A DNA stretch of 64,000 nucleotides, taken from assembly GCF_900215375.1 (NCBI RefSeq), contig NZ_OBEF01000006.1:124001-188000 (forward strand), in the 5' to 3' direction. A program made the position numbers and the translations under genes. Of the stretch, positions 39,233-47,996 are shown one piece after another (positions within the stretch are counted from its first letter, which is position 1; every line of letters starts with the position of its first letter). Origin of the DNA: Enterobacter sp. CC120223-11. GTDB taxonomy: Bacteria; Pseudomonadota; Gammaproteobacteria; Enterobacterales; Enterobacteriaceae. Under the pieces are notes generated by a model that was not told where the DNA came from, did not search any database, and saw only the letters and a list, made by a program, of their open reading frames with translations.

Positions 39233-40180
39233 ATGCAAAACCGGCTGACCATTAAAGATATTGCGCGCTTGAGCGGCGTCGGGAAATCGACGGTTTCCCG
39301 CGTGCTGAATAATGAGAGCGGCGTCAGCCAGCGCACCCGTGAACGGGTCGAAGCGGTCATGAACCAGCACGACTTCTCCCCTTCCCGTTCGGCACGTGCC
39401 ATGCGCGGCCAGAGCGATAAGGTGGTGGCCATCATTATGAGCCGCCTGGATTCGCTGTCGGAAAACCTCGCGGTGCAGACCATGCTCCCGGCGTTCTACG
39501 AGCAGGGCTACGACCCGATCATGATGGAAAGCCAGTTCTCGCCGGAAAAGGTGGAGGAGCATCTCGGCATGCTGCGCCGCCGCAATATCGACGGCGTGGT
39601 GCTGTTTGGCTTTACGGGTCTCACCCAGTCGATGCTCAAACCGTGGCGCGAAACGCTGGTAATGCTGGCCCGCGATGCCAAAGACATCGCCTCCGTCTGC
39701 TACGACGATGAAGGTGCCATCACCCTGCTGATGCAGCGCCTGTATGACAAAGGCCACCGCCATATCAGCTACCTGGGCGTGCCGCACAGCGACGTCACCA
39801 CCGGCAAACGCCGCCACGACGCGTATCTCGCCTTCTGTAAAAAGCACAAAATCCATCCTGTTGCCGCACTTCCGGGCCTGGCGATGAAGCAGGGCTACGA
39901 CGCGGTCAGCAGCGTGACTCTGAAAGAAACCACCGCGCTGGTTTGCGCCACCGACACCCTTGCCCTCGGCGCCAGCAAATACCTTCAGGAGCAGCGCGAC
40001 GACACGCTGCAGCTGGCGAGCGTCGGCAACACACCGCTGATGAAGTTCCTGCACCCGGAAATCGTCACCGTCGATCCTGGCTACGGCGAAGCGGGCCGCC
40101 AGGCCGCGCATCAGTTGATCGAACAGATCAACGGCCGCATCGGGCCGCAGCAGCTGATCATTCCTGCTTCCCTCGCCTGA
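39233..40180 (+). CDS. treR: Trehalose operon repressor TreR
   Basis: A 315-residue LacI-family repressor. The HTH is at the N-terminus (TIKDIARLSGVGKSTVSRVLN), followed by the periplasmic-binding-like effector domain for trehalose-6-phosphate. The ATG at 39233 follows AAAAAAGG and gives the E. coli length; an upstream frame is rejected. Its palindromic operator lies at 40226-40237, between this gene and treB. Confidence 0.96.
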   Translation: MQNRLTIKDIARLSGVGKSTVSRVLNNESGVSQRTRERVEAVMNQHDFSPSRSARAMRGQSDKVVAIIMSRLDSLSENLAVQTMLPAFYEQGYDPIMMESQFSPEKVEEHLGMLRRRNIDGVVLFGFTGLTQSMLKPWRETLVMLARDAKDIASVCYDDEGAITLLMQRLYDKGHRHISYLGVPHSDVTTGKRRHDAYLAFCKKHKIHPVAALPGLAMKQGYDAVSSVTLKETTALVCATDTLALGASKYLQEQRDDTLQLASVGNTPLMKFLHPEIVTVDPGYGEAGRQAAHQLIEQINGRIGPQQLIIPASLA

Positions 40181-40225
40181 CCGCGACGCGGAAAAACCGA
40201 ATTATTGTGATCCTCGCCCAATTTC

Positions 40226-40237
40226 GGGAACGTTCCC
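40226..40237. promoter_or_regulatory. TreR operator
   Basis: GGGAACGTTCCC is a perfect 12-bp palindrome of LacI-family type, 77 bp upstream of treB. Trehalose-6-phosphate should release TreR from it. A TTGTGATC half-site at about 40205 could be part of a weak CRP site. Confidence 0.8.
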
Positions 40238-40313
40238 ATTTTCCATTTTAAACGAAACGGATAGGCTTGCAGCCAGTCAATCCACTCCCCTTACCTTAGT
40301 GTCATGAGGCTTC

Positions 40314-41735
40314 ATGATGAGCAAAGCAAATCAACAGGACATCGATAAACTGATCGTGCTGGTTGGCGGGCGCGACAACATCGCCACCGTCAGCCACTGC
40401 CTGACCCGCCTGCGTTTTGTGCTGAACGATCCGGCGAAGGCCGATCCGAAGGCGATAGAAGATCTGTCGATGGTGAAAGGCTGCTTCACCAACGCCGGAC
40501 AGTTCCAGGTGGTGATCGGCACCGACGTTGGCGACTGGTACAAACTCCTGCTCGCAACAACCGGACAGGCTTCTGCCGATAAAGAGCAGGCCAAGCTTGC
40601 CGCGCGCCAGAATATGAAATGGCACGAGCAGATGATCTCCCACTTCGCAGAGATCTTCTTCCCGCTGCTGCCTGCGTTAATCAGCGGGGGCCTGATCCTC
40701 GGCTTCCGTAACGTTATCGGCGACGTGCCGATGAGCGACGGTCAGACGCTGGCGCAGATGTACCCGGGCCTGAAAACCCTGTACGACTTCCTGTGGCTGA
40801 TTGGCGAAGCCATCTTCTTCTATCTGCCTGTTGGCATTTGCTGGTCGGCGGTGAAAAAGATGGGCGGCACGCCGATTCTTGGCATCGTGCTCGGCGTGAC
40901 GCTGGTTTCCCCGCAGCTGATGAACGCCTACGAACTTGGCAGCAAAATTCCGGAAGTGTGGAACTTCGGCCTGTTTGCCATTGAGAAAGTCGGCTATCAG
41001 GCGCAGGTGATCCCGGCGCTGCTGGCGGGCCTGGCCCTCGGCTTTATTGAAACGCGCATGAAGCGCATCGTGCCGGACTATCTCTACCTGGTGATTGTGC
41101 CAGTTTGCTCGCTGATCCTCGCCGTGTTCCTCGCCCACGCCTTTATTGGCCCGTTTGGCCGCTGGATTGGCGACGGCGTGGCCTTTGCGGTGCGCCATCT
41201 GATGACCGGCAGCTTCGCGCCGATTGGTGCCGCGCTGTTTGGCTTCCTCTATGCGCCGCTGGTGATTACCGGCGTCCACCAGACCACGCTTGCCATCGAC
41301 ATGCAGATGATTCAGAGCATGGGCGGCACGCCGGTTTGGCCGCTGATCGCGCTGTCTAACATCGCTCAGGCGTCTGCCGTGGTCGGCATCATTATTTGCA
41401 GCCGCAAGCACAACGAACGTGAGATTTCCGTTCCGGCGGCCATCTCCGCTTACCTCGGCGTGACCGAACCGGCAATGTACGGCATCAACCTGAAATACCG
41501 CTTCCCGATGCTCTGCGCGATGATCGGCTCCGGCCTGGCGGGCCTGCTGTGTGGCCTGAACGGCGTGATGGCGAACGGGATTGGCGTCGGCGGCCTGCCG
41601 GGCATCCTCTCCATCCAGCCGAAGTTCTGGGCGGTGTATGCCCTCGCGATGGCGATTGCGGTGATTGTGCCGATTATCCTCACCACCGTGATGTACCAGC
41701 GTAAGTTCCGCCAGGGCACGTTACAGATTGTCTGA
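40314..41735 (+). CDS. treB: PTS trehalose transporter subunit IIBC
   Basis: A 473-residue IIBC protein importing and phosphorylating trehalose to trehalose-6-phosphate, using the glucose EIIA (Crr) encoded elsewhere. The IIB active-site Cys29 is in VSHCLTRLRF. The IIC domain (about 105-473) has about ten helices and the GITxPE-like substrate loop GVTEPAMYGI. Same length as E. coli TreB. First gene of treBC. Confidence 0.97.
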   Translation: MMSKANQQDIDKLIVLVGGRDNIATVSHCLTRLRFVLNDPAKADPKAIEDLSMVKGCFTNAGQFQVVIGTDVGDWYKLLLATTGQASADKEQAKLAARQNMKWHEQMISHFAEIFFPLLPALISGGLILGFRNVIGDVPMSDGQTLAQMYPGLKTLYDFLWLIGEAIFFYLPVGICWSAVKKMGGTPILGIVLGVTLVSPQLMNAYELGSKIPEVWNFGLFAIEKVGYQAQVIPALLAGLALGFIETRMKRIVPDYLYLVIVPVCSLILAVFLAHAFIGPFGRWIGDGVAFAVRHLMTGSFAPIGAALFGFLYAPLVITGVHQTTLAIDMQMIQSMGGTPVWPLIALSNIAQASAVVGIIICSRKHNEREISVPAAISAYLGVTEPAMYGINLKYRFPMLCAMIGSGLAGLLCGLNGVMANGIGVGGLPGILSIQPKFWAVYALAMAIAVIVPIILTTVMYQRKFRQGTLQIV

Positions 41736-41742
41736 CTCTTTC

Positions 41743-41763
41743 GGGGCGCACTTGCGCCCCTTC
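41743..41763 (+). terminator. Hairpin between treB and treC
   Basis: GGGGCGCA and TGCGCCCC form a tight hairpin followed by TTCCTC in the 50-bp gap. It has only a weak T-run, so it may reduce read-through into treC or protect treB mRNA rather than end transcription fully. Confidence 0.5.
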
Positions 41764-41785
41764 CTCATTTGACCAGGAAAGCCTT

Positions 41786-43441
41786 ATGAACAACCTTCCG
41801 CAGTGGTGGCAAAACGGCGTCATCTACCAGATCTATCCCAGGAGTTTTCAGGACACCACCGGCAGCGGCACCGGTGATTTACGCGGCGTTACCCTGCGCC
41901 TGGACTACCTGAAAAAACTCGGCATCGACGCCATCTGGCTCACCCCGTTCTACGTTTCGCCGCAGGTGGATAACGGCTACGACGTTGCAAACTACACCGC
42001 CATCGACCCGGCCTACGGCACGCTGGAGGATTTCGACGAACTGGTGGCCGAAGCGAAATCACGCGGCATCCGCATCGTGCTGGACATGGTGCTCAACCAC
42101 ACCTCCACACAGCACTCGTGGTTTAAAGAATCGCTGAATCCGCAAAGCCCTTACCGTCAGTTCTACATCTGGCGCGACGGCAAGTCCGGCGAGCTGCCGA
42201 ACAACTGGCGCTCAAAGTTTGGCGGCAACGCCTGGCAGTGGCACGCCGAAAGCGAGCAGTATTATCTGCATCTGTTCGCCACCGAGCAGGCGGATCTGAA
42301 CTGGGAAAACCCGCAGGTTCGAGCGGAGCTGAAAAAAGTCTGCGAGTTCTGGGCCGATCGCGGCGTGGACGGCCTGCGCCTCGACGTAGTGAACCTGATT
42401 TCTAAAGATCAGACGTTCCCGAGCGACCCGGTCGGTGACGGCCGTGCTTTCTACACCGATGGCCCACGCGTGCATGAGTTCTTACAGGAAATGAGCCGCG
42501 ACGTGTTCACTCCTCGCGACTTGATGACCGTCGGCGAAATGTCTTCCACCACCCTCGACCATTGCCAGCAGTACGCCTCGCTCGACGGCAAAGAGTTGTC
42601 GATGACCTTTAACTTCCATCATCTGAAGGTCGATTACCCCGGCGGCGAGAAGTGGACGCGGGCATTGCCCGATTACGTGGCGCTGAAGGCGCTGTTCAGC
42701 CACTGGCAGCAGGGCATGCACAATGTGGCGTGGAACGCGCTGTTCTGGTGTAACCACGATCAGCCACGCATCGTTTCGCGCTTTGGTGATGAAGGTGAGT
42801 TCCGCGTTCCGGCGGCAAAAATGCTGGCGATGGTGCTCCACGGCATGCAGGGCACGCCCTATATCTATCAGGGCGAAGAGATTGGCATGACCAACCCGCA
42901 CTTCTCAGGCATTGCCGAGTACCGCGATGTGGAAAGCCACAATATGTACGCTGAACTGCGTGCTCAGGGCCGCGATGCCGATGAGCTGCTGGCGATCCTC
43001 GCCAGCAAATCGCGCGACAATAGCCGCACGCCGATGCAGTGGAGTGCCGATGAAAACGGCGGTTTCACCACCGGCAAGCCGTGGATCAACCTCGCCGACA
43101 ATGTGGCAGAGATTAATGCCCACGCGGCGCTTAACGATCCAGATTCGGTGTTTTATGCCTATCAGAAACTTATCACCCTGCGCAAAGAAGAGCCGCTGCT
43201 GACCTGGGGGAACTATCAGGATCTGCTGCCGGAACATCCGTCGCTGTGGTGCTATCGCCGCGAATGGCAAGGGCAGACGCTGCTGGTGATTGCCAACCTC
43301 AGTCGCGATGAACAAGCCTGTGAGCTGGATAAGATGGAAGGCGAGTGGGAAGTGGCGGTAAGCAACTATCCTCAGCCACAAAGCAAACCGGGCGCGGTGA
43401 CGCTGCGCCCGTTTGAAGCGGTCTGGTGGATGCAGAAGTAA
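41786..43441 (+). CDS. treC: Trehalose-6-phosphate hydrolase
   Basis: A 551-residue GH13 enzyme splitting trehalose-6-phosphate into glucose and glucose-6-phosphate in the cytoplasm. The (beta/alpha)8 catalytic residues sit in GLRLDVVN (nucleophile Asp), VGEMSS (acid/base Glu) and NHDQPR (Asp). Full E. coli length. Second gene of treBC; a REP pair follows. Confidence 0.97.
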   Translation: MNNLPQWWQNGVIYQIYPRSFQDTTGSGTGDLRGVTLRLDYLKKLGIDAIWLTPFYVSPQVDNGYDVANYTAIDPAYGTLEDFDELVAEAKSRGIRIVLDMVLNHTSTQHSWFKESLNPQSPYRQFYIWRDGKSGELPNNWRSKFGGNAWQWHAESEQYYLHLFATEQADLNWENPQVRAELKKVCEFWADRGVDGLRLDVVNLISKDQTFPSDPVGDGRAFYTDGPRVHEFLQEMSRDVFTPRDLMTVGEMSSTTLDHCQQYASLDGKELSMTFNFHHLKVDYPGGEKWTRALPDYVALKALFSHWQQGMHNVAWNALFWCNHDQPRIVSRFGDEGEFRVPAAKMLAMVLHGMQGTPYIYQGEEIGMTNPHFSGIAEYRDVESHNMYAELRAQGRDADELLAILASKSRDNSRTPMQWSADENGGFTTGKPWINLADNVAEINAHAALNDPDSVFYAYQKLITLRKEEPLLTWGNYQDLLPEHPSLWCYRREWQGQTLLVIANLSRDEQACELDKMEGEWEVAVSNYPQPQSKPGAVTLRPFEAVWWMQK

Positions 43442-43460
43442 TTAACAGGAAGTTCCAATT

Positions 43461-43550
43461 GCCGGGCGGCACTGCGTTTGCCCGGCCTACGCATACATGA
43501 CGAAACACAATCATCCCGTAGGCCGGGTAAGGCGTATGCCGCCACCCGGC
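43461..43550. repeat. REP/BIME pair
   Basis: GCCGGGCGGCACTGCGTTTG and its inverted partner (CCCGTAGGCCGGGTAAGGCG onward, ending GCCACCCGGC) form a classical enterobacterial REP palindrome pair. It sits between the convergent treC and EIIC genes and probably stabilises the mRNA 3' ends. Confidence 0.92.
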
Positions 43551-43570
43551 AATTCTCTTCTCATCAACAA

Positions 43571-44923
43571 TCAGGCGTTTGGCACCCCATCCACCGCCAC
43601 GGCGCTCTCCTTCTGCTGCGACGCATGCTCCTCTTTCGCCTTCAGACGATCCCAGGCACGGAAAAACGGGTAGTAAATCACCAGCGAAATTCCGAGGTTC
43701 ACCGCCTGCAGTACCGTGCCGGATACGTGCCCGCCCGTGGCCAGGTAGCCGCTGATAAAAATCGGCGTGGTGAACGGCAGCGCGATGCCCGCAGGCGGGG
43801 CAACCAGCCCGGTCGCCATCGCGGTGTAGCTGACAATCACCAGCAGCACCGGCGTCAGGATAAACGGCAGGAAGAAGTAGGGGTTCATCACCAGCGGAAT
43901 ACCGAACACCATCGGCTCGCTGATGTTAAACAGCGCGGCGGGCGCGGCGATTTTGCCGAGCTGCTTCATCTGCGCGCTGCGGCTTCTCAGCACCATGAAA
44001 ATGACCAGTCCGAGCAACGCCCCGGTGCCGCCCGGTGCAATCCACAAGTCGTAAAACTGCTGGGTGATGATGTGCGGAATCGGCTGGCCGTTCTGGAACG
44101 CCGTCAGATTTTCCGCCATGTTCGACAGCCACACCGGTTGAATGAACACCAGCACGATGGCATCGCCGTGCAGGCCGAGCGTCCACAGAATGCCAATCAG
44201 AATTACCGAGACGATCATCCCCGGCAGCGTGCCGCCAACGTGGTGCATCGGAATGCCGATAATGGTGGCGATCATGCTGTTAATATCGCCGAACGGGGAG
44301 GCTTCCACCACCAGACGCAGCGCCAGCACCACCGCAAGCACGCAAAAACCCGGCACCAGCGCAAGGAACGATTTAGCCACCGCAGGCGGTACGCCGTCCG
44401 GCATGCGGATCACCAGATTGCGGCTGGCGACAAAGCGGTAAATCTCGGTCGAAAGCAGCGAAATCACAATCGCCACGAACAGCCCCTGACTGCCGACGAA
44501 GTTAATCGGAAGGACGCCTTTCACCACCTCTGCCGCGCCGTGAACTGGCGTGAACAGCGTGTTTTGTGGGATGGTCATAACGAAGGCCACCAGCGACATC
44601 GCCCCGGCGGTGAGCGGGTCGAGCGTGCGGTATTTTTCCGCCAGCCGATAGGCAATCCCGAAGCTCGAAATCAGCGCCATAATGTCGTAGGTCGCCTTCA
44701 CCGGGTAGAGCATCTTGTCCCGCCAGACGTCGCCAAACAGGTGGCTCATCATATCGGCGTAGCCCGGTACCGGCAGGTAGGCAAAAATCAGGAAAAACGA
44801 GCCGATCAGCATAAACGGCATGTTGAGGATGATGCCGTCACGGACCGACAGCACGTGCTTCTGCCCGGCGATTTTCAGCGCGACGGGCATGACATAGCGT
44901 TCAATGAGCGTTGTTTTTGACAT
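43571..44923 (-). CDS. PTS lactose/cellobiose-family EIIC
   Basis: A 450-residue membrane permease of the cellobiose/chitobiose (Lac family) EIIC type with about ten helices. The family signature around FNISEPMVFGIPLVMNP (substrate-binding Glu) is intact. It should import a beta-glucoside as its 6-phosphate, using the EIIB encoded at 46337-46645. It is downstream of the GH4 hydrolase by 22 bp. The exact sugar is unknown; cellobiose, arbutin/salicin-type glucosides or chitobiose are candidates. Confidence 0.9.
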   Translation of the reverse strand: MSKTTLIERYVMPVALKIAGQKHVLSVRDGIILNMPFMLIGSFFLIFAYLPVPGYADMMSHLFGDVWRDKMLYPVKATYDIMALISSFGIAYRLAEKYRTLDPLTAGAMSLVAFVMTIPQNTLFTPVHGAAEVVKGVLPINFVGSQGLFVAIVISLLSTEIYRFVASRNLVIRMPDGVPPAVAKSFLALVPGFCVLAVVLALRLVVEASPFGDINSMIATIIGIPMHHVGGTLPGMIVSVILIGILWTLGLHGDAIVLVFIQPVWLSNMAENLTAFQNGQPIPHIITQQFYDLWIAPGGTGALLGLVIFMVLRSRSAQMKQLGKIAAPAALFNISEPMVFGIPLVMNPYFFLPFILTPVLLVIVSYTAMATGLVAPPAGIALPFTTPIFISGYLATGGHVSGTVLQAVNLGISLVIYYPFFRAWDRLKAKEEHASQQKESAVAVDGVPNA

Positions 44924-44945
44924 GGTGAATTCCCGTCTTAAAGGT

Positions 44946-46253
44946 TCAGTTAAACTGCGGCAACCACTGACGATTCAGGGTTAACACTTCATCCAGCAGC
45001 GCCTGTGCATCGGTCACGTTGCCCACCAGCGGGTTGGTCACCAGCGCCAGCAGTGCGCTTTCACGGCAGCCGTGGACGGCGGCCTCAATGGTTAAATATT
45101 CAAACGCTTTCACCTGCTGAGTCAGCCCGTTCATGGCGGGCGGCAGCGGGCCGAAGGCGAGTGGGCGTGCGCCCTGGGCATCAATAATGCTGTTGGTTTC
45201 CACCACCGCATCGTCGTCCAGCCCGTGGATCGCGCCGTTGTTGCGGGTGTTCACCACCATCTCTTTGCCGAGGTTGTTGTGAATCGCGTTGATCAGCTCC
45301 ACCGCCACTTCGGAGTAATACGCGCCGCCGCGGAAGCTCAGCTGCTCTGGCTTCTCGTCAAGGCTCGGGTTGGCGTACAGCTCAAAGAGCTCCTGCTCCA
45401 CCTTCATCACCTGCTCGGCACGGGTGCCCTTGCTTTTCGCCGCTTCGATTTCATCGGCCAGCATCGCAGGCGTCAGCCAGAAGTAGCGGTGATACGGGCA
45501 GGGAATGGCCTTCAGCGCACGCAGAAAATCGGCGGGCCACGGCAGTTCTTTGATGTTGTTCATTGAGAGCGCGCTGCCGTCGCAGAGCATCTCAATAACC
45601 TCTGCCGTCACGTCTTTGCCGTCCTGCATCACCTTGTGGATCCACACCATGTGGTTCAGCCCGGCAAAGCGCAGGTTGAGCGTACTTTCGTCGGCGTTGA
45701 GCATTTTGCCGATCATATGCTGCATGTTGATCGGCACGTTGCACAGGCCAATGATCTTCGCCTTGCTGTAGCGGCTGACCGCTTCGGTCACGATGCCCGC
45801 CGGGTTGGTGAAGTTGAGGATGAAAGCGTCCGGGGCCAGTTCTTCAACCTTACGGGCCACGTTCAGAATGACCGGAATGGTGCGCAGCGCTTTGGCGAAG
45901 CCGCCGACGCCGGTGGTTTCCTGACCCAGCAGGTTATATTTCAGGCCCAGGCGCTCGTCCTGAGCACGGGCCGCCAGCTGCCCGACTCGTAATTGAGTGA
46001 GCACGAAGCTTGCGCCGCGAATAGCTTCATCGAGGGTAAAGTGGACGCTCACCTTCACGTGCTCAAGCCCTTTGTGTCGGAGCATGCGCCCGGTCAGCGC
46101 GGCGATGATTTCCACCTTCTCACGACCGGACTCCACGTCCACCAGCGCCAGTTCCGTCACCGGAAGCTGCTCGTAGCGCTGGATAATCCCTTCAATCAAT
46201 TCCGGGGTGTAGCTGCTGCCGCCGCCGACAACGGCGATTTTTAATGCCTGCAT
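44946..46253 (-). CDS. GH4 6-phospho-beta-glucosidase
   Basis: A 435-residue family 4 glycosidase (CelF/ChbF/LicH type) using NAD+ and Mn2+ for redox-assisted cleavage. The NAD-binding Gly-rich start [15 protein letters not shown], the NPAGIVTEA segment, the metal-binding Cys in [10 protein letters not shown] and the His in GLNHMVW are all present. It would hydrolyse the phosphorylated disaccharide delivered by the adjacent PTS. It lies between the EIIB and EIIC genes on the same strand. Confidence 0.92.
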   Translation of the reverse strand: MQALKIAVVGGGSSYTPELIEGIIQRYEQLPVTELALVDVESGREKVEIIAALTGRMLRHKGLEHVKVSVHFTLDEAIRGASFVLTQLRVGQLAARAQDERLGLKYNLLGQETTGVGGFAKALRTIPVILNVARKVEELAPDAFILNFTNPAGIVTEAVSRYSKAKIIGLCNVPINMQHMIGKMLNADESTLNLRFAGLNHMVWIHKVMQDGKDVTAEVIEMLCDGSALSMNNIKELPWPADFLRALKAIPCPYHRYFWLTPAMLADEIEAAKSKGTRAEQVMKVEQELFELYANPSLDEKPEQLSFRGGAYYSEVAVELINAIHNNLGKEMVVNTRNNGAIHGLDDDAVVETNSIIDAQGARPLAFGPLPPAMNGLTQQVKAFEYLTIEAAVHGCRESALLALVTNPLVGNVTDAQALLDEVLTLNRQWLPQFN

Positions 46254-46336
46254 GATGACCTCGTTTTCGGCACAGGGAAGCCCGCGCGTGTTCGTGAAGA
46301 AAACGCGGAGGTGCCGGACAGATTAAAAAAGGAAAA

Positions 46337-46645
46337 TCAGTGAGCGATGAGCGCCAGCGCTTTGTCGAGTACCGCCGCGCCGCGCATCATTCCGTAGTCG
46401 GCCATGTCGATCACCGCCACGGCTTTGCCCTGGGGTTCGGCAATCGCCGAGAGACGAGCAATTTCATATTTGACCTGTGGGCCAAGCAGCACCACATCGG
46501 CGCCAGGCAGTTCGCGTTCGAACTCGGCGACGGGCACGGCATAAATATCCAACGCCAGCGCGCGCAGCTCGGCTTCGGCCTTCATCTTGTTGACCAGCAT
46601 GCTGGTCGACATCCCGGCGGCACAGCATAAAACGATTCGTTGCAT
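46337..46645 (-). CDS. PTS cellobiose-type EIIB
   Basis: A 102-residue EIIB of the Lac/Cel family. The phosphocysteine P-loop reads CAAGMSTSM (Cys8). It passes phosphate from an EIIA to the sugar during transport by the EIIC. It is the first gene of the operon, divergent from the RpiR regulator. No EIIA gene follows, so a partner must be shared from elsewhere. Confidence 0.93.
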   Translation of the reverse strand: MQRIVLCCAAGMSTSMLVNKMKAEAELRALALDIYAVPVAEFERELPGADVVLLGPQVKYEIARLSAIAEPQGKAVAVIDMADYGMMRGAAVLDKALALIAH

Positions 46646-46706
46646 GACGTTCCCCTTCAGTGTGGCATGACTATCTTGTTAAGATTATGTAATGAAGAAG
46701 GCTATA

Positions 46707-46721
46707 TGAAATTTATTTTCA
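46707..46721. promoter_or_regulatory. RpiR-type operator, site 1
   Basis: TGAAATTTATTTTCA is a near-perfect palindrome (one arm mismatch) in the divergent spacer, closer to the EIIB gene. Its arms equal those of the second site. RpiR-family sugar regulators commonly bind TGAAA...TTTCA palindromes. Confidence 0.55.
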
Positions 46722-46835
46722 TGGATGTGATCAATGCATAACTTTCAGCCAATAGTTGATCCAACGCCGTGCGTATTTCAAGCAAAAACATAGGCAACAT
46801 CGGCATTCAGTGGTATAAAGTTCACCAGCCATAAG

Positions 46836-46850
46836 TGAAAAATATTTTCA
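46836..46850. promoter_or_regulatory. RpiR-type operator, site 2
   Basis: TGAAAA-ATA-TTTTCA is a perfect 15-bp palindrome 31 bp upstream of the regulator's ATG. With site 1 (129 bp away) it could allow looping or control both divergent promoters. Confidence 0.6.
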
Positions 46851-46881
46851 AATCGTGACATCACGCAAAGGACAGAACCGG

Positions 46882-47625
46882 ATGGATATCGTTGGTCAAC
46901 TGAAGGACGGGATGAGCCGTTTCAGCACCCAGGAGTCCCGGGTGGCGACGTTTATTCTGGAAAATCTGAGCTTTACCGCCAGCGCCTCGATTGATGAACT
47001 GGCGGCAAAAGCGGGCGTCAGCCCGGCTACCATCACCCGCTTTGCCCGTTCGGTGGGCTGCGACGACATTCGCGATTTGCGTAAACAGCTGGCGCAGGCG
47101 AGTGAACGCCGCTCGACCTGGGTGTCCGGCCACAGTGCGGCGCTGCCGTCTGCCTGGCGCGATCGTTTCGACGCCGTAAACCTGACGCTCACGCATCAGC
47201 TGGAACATACCAGCGAGAGCGCCCTCGATAAGCTGAAATCACGCCTGCAAACCGCCCGCGCCGTACACTGCTTTGCGTTGGGTGAGCAGGACGTGCCGCT
47301 GGCGACCCTGTTGCAGCATCAGCTGCTGCCGCTCGGCATTGCGCTCAATTTTTGCCAGGACGGTAATATGATGCGGATGATCGCCAGCACGCTGAGCGAC
47401 GACCACCTGCTGCTGGTGCTTGCCACCGGCCCGGCAGACAACCTGCTGCAAGGCGCAACGCTCCAGGCACGCATGCAGGGCGCAACGATTTTTGCCCTCA
47501 CTCCTGAAAACCACCCGCTGAGCAATATGGCGGCGGAAGTGCTGCCGCTCTCCTCCTCGCCGCAGGCTGCCCGCTATGCGCTGCTGATGCTGGTTGACTT
47601 ACTCAATGACACTCTTAATGCGTGA
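46882..47625 (+). CDS. RpiR-family regulator of the beta-glucoside PTS locus
   Basis: A 247-residue regulator with an N-terminal HTH_6 domain (SIDELAAKAGVSPATITRFARSVG) and a C-terminal SIS sugar-phosphate-binding domain (about 110-245). It is divergent from the EIIB-GH4-EIIC operon and most likely controls it in response to a phosphorylated sugar. I chose ATG 46882 (AAAGGA upstream); an in-frame GTG at 46855 is an alternative. Confidence 0.88.
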   Translation: MDIVGQLKDGMSRFSTQESRVATFILENLSFTASASIDELAAKAGVSPATITRFARSVGCDDIRDLRKQLAQASERRSTWVSGHSAALPSAWRDRFDAVNLTLTHQLEHTSESALDKLKSRLQTARAVHCFALGEQDVPLATLLQHQLLPLGIALNFCQDGNMMRMIASTLSDDHLLLVLATGPADNLLQGATLQARMQGATIFALTPENHPLSNMAAEVLPLSSSPQAARYALLMLVDLLNDTLNA

Positions 47626-47779
47626 TCCTTCTCACGGCGTCGCTCGCGCCGTGAACAGCTGATTTTGCTGCTTTTTTACCCACCGCACATTCTCAGAAAT
47701 TTCATTTTAATCCGCACTGCCCGCCTGCTGCGCTGTGCCATTTTTACTTTGTTCTGAATCAAAAAAAGCGCAAACATGT

Positions 47780-47793
47780 TTGATGCAAATCAC
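47780..47793. promoter_or_regulatory. FNR site upstream of nrdD
   Basis: TTGAT-GCAA-ATCAC differs by one base from the FNR consensus TTGAT-N4-ATCAA. Anaerobic activation of nrdDG by FNR is known in E. coli. Confidence 0.75.
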
Positions 47794-47836
47794 TATATAT
47801 AGAACTTAGAATGCACCCCGGCCCTACATATTGTAT
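47790..47836. promoter_or_regulatory. Paired NrdR boxes upstream of nrdD
   Basis: Cores CTATATATAG (47793-47802) and CTACATATTG (47824-47833) are 31 bp apart start to start, the usual three-turn spacing for tandem NrdR boxes. NrdR represses ribonucleotide reductase genes when dATP is plentiful. The first box overlaps the FNR site. Confidence 0.8.
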
Positions 47837-47996
47837 TAATCGTCTATTCTCACACCAATGACCATCAGGTCAGGCGATGAGGTTTGTGGATAAAAAGGGC
47901 CGGGACTGAAGGAAGTCATTGGCGGACAAACCCAATTGCGCTTTTGGTCAGCTTTCCCCCTCTGTGGATAACCTGTTCTTTTAATATGGAGTGATC

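Noticed and set aside
43478..44920. 480-codon open frame antisense to the PTS EIIC gene, starting in the REP element
   Set aside because: Arg/His/Asn-rich shadow of a membrane protein gene.
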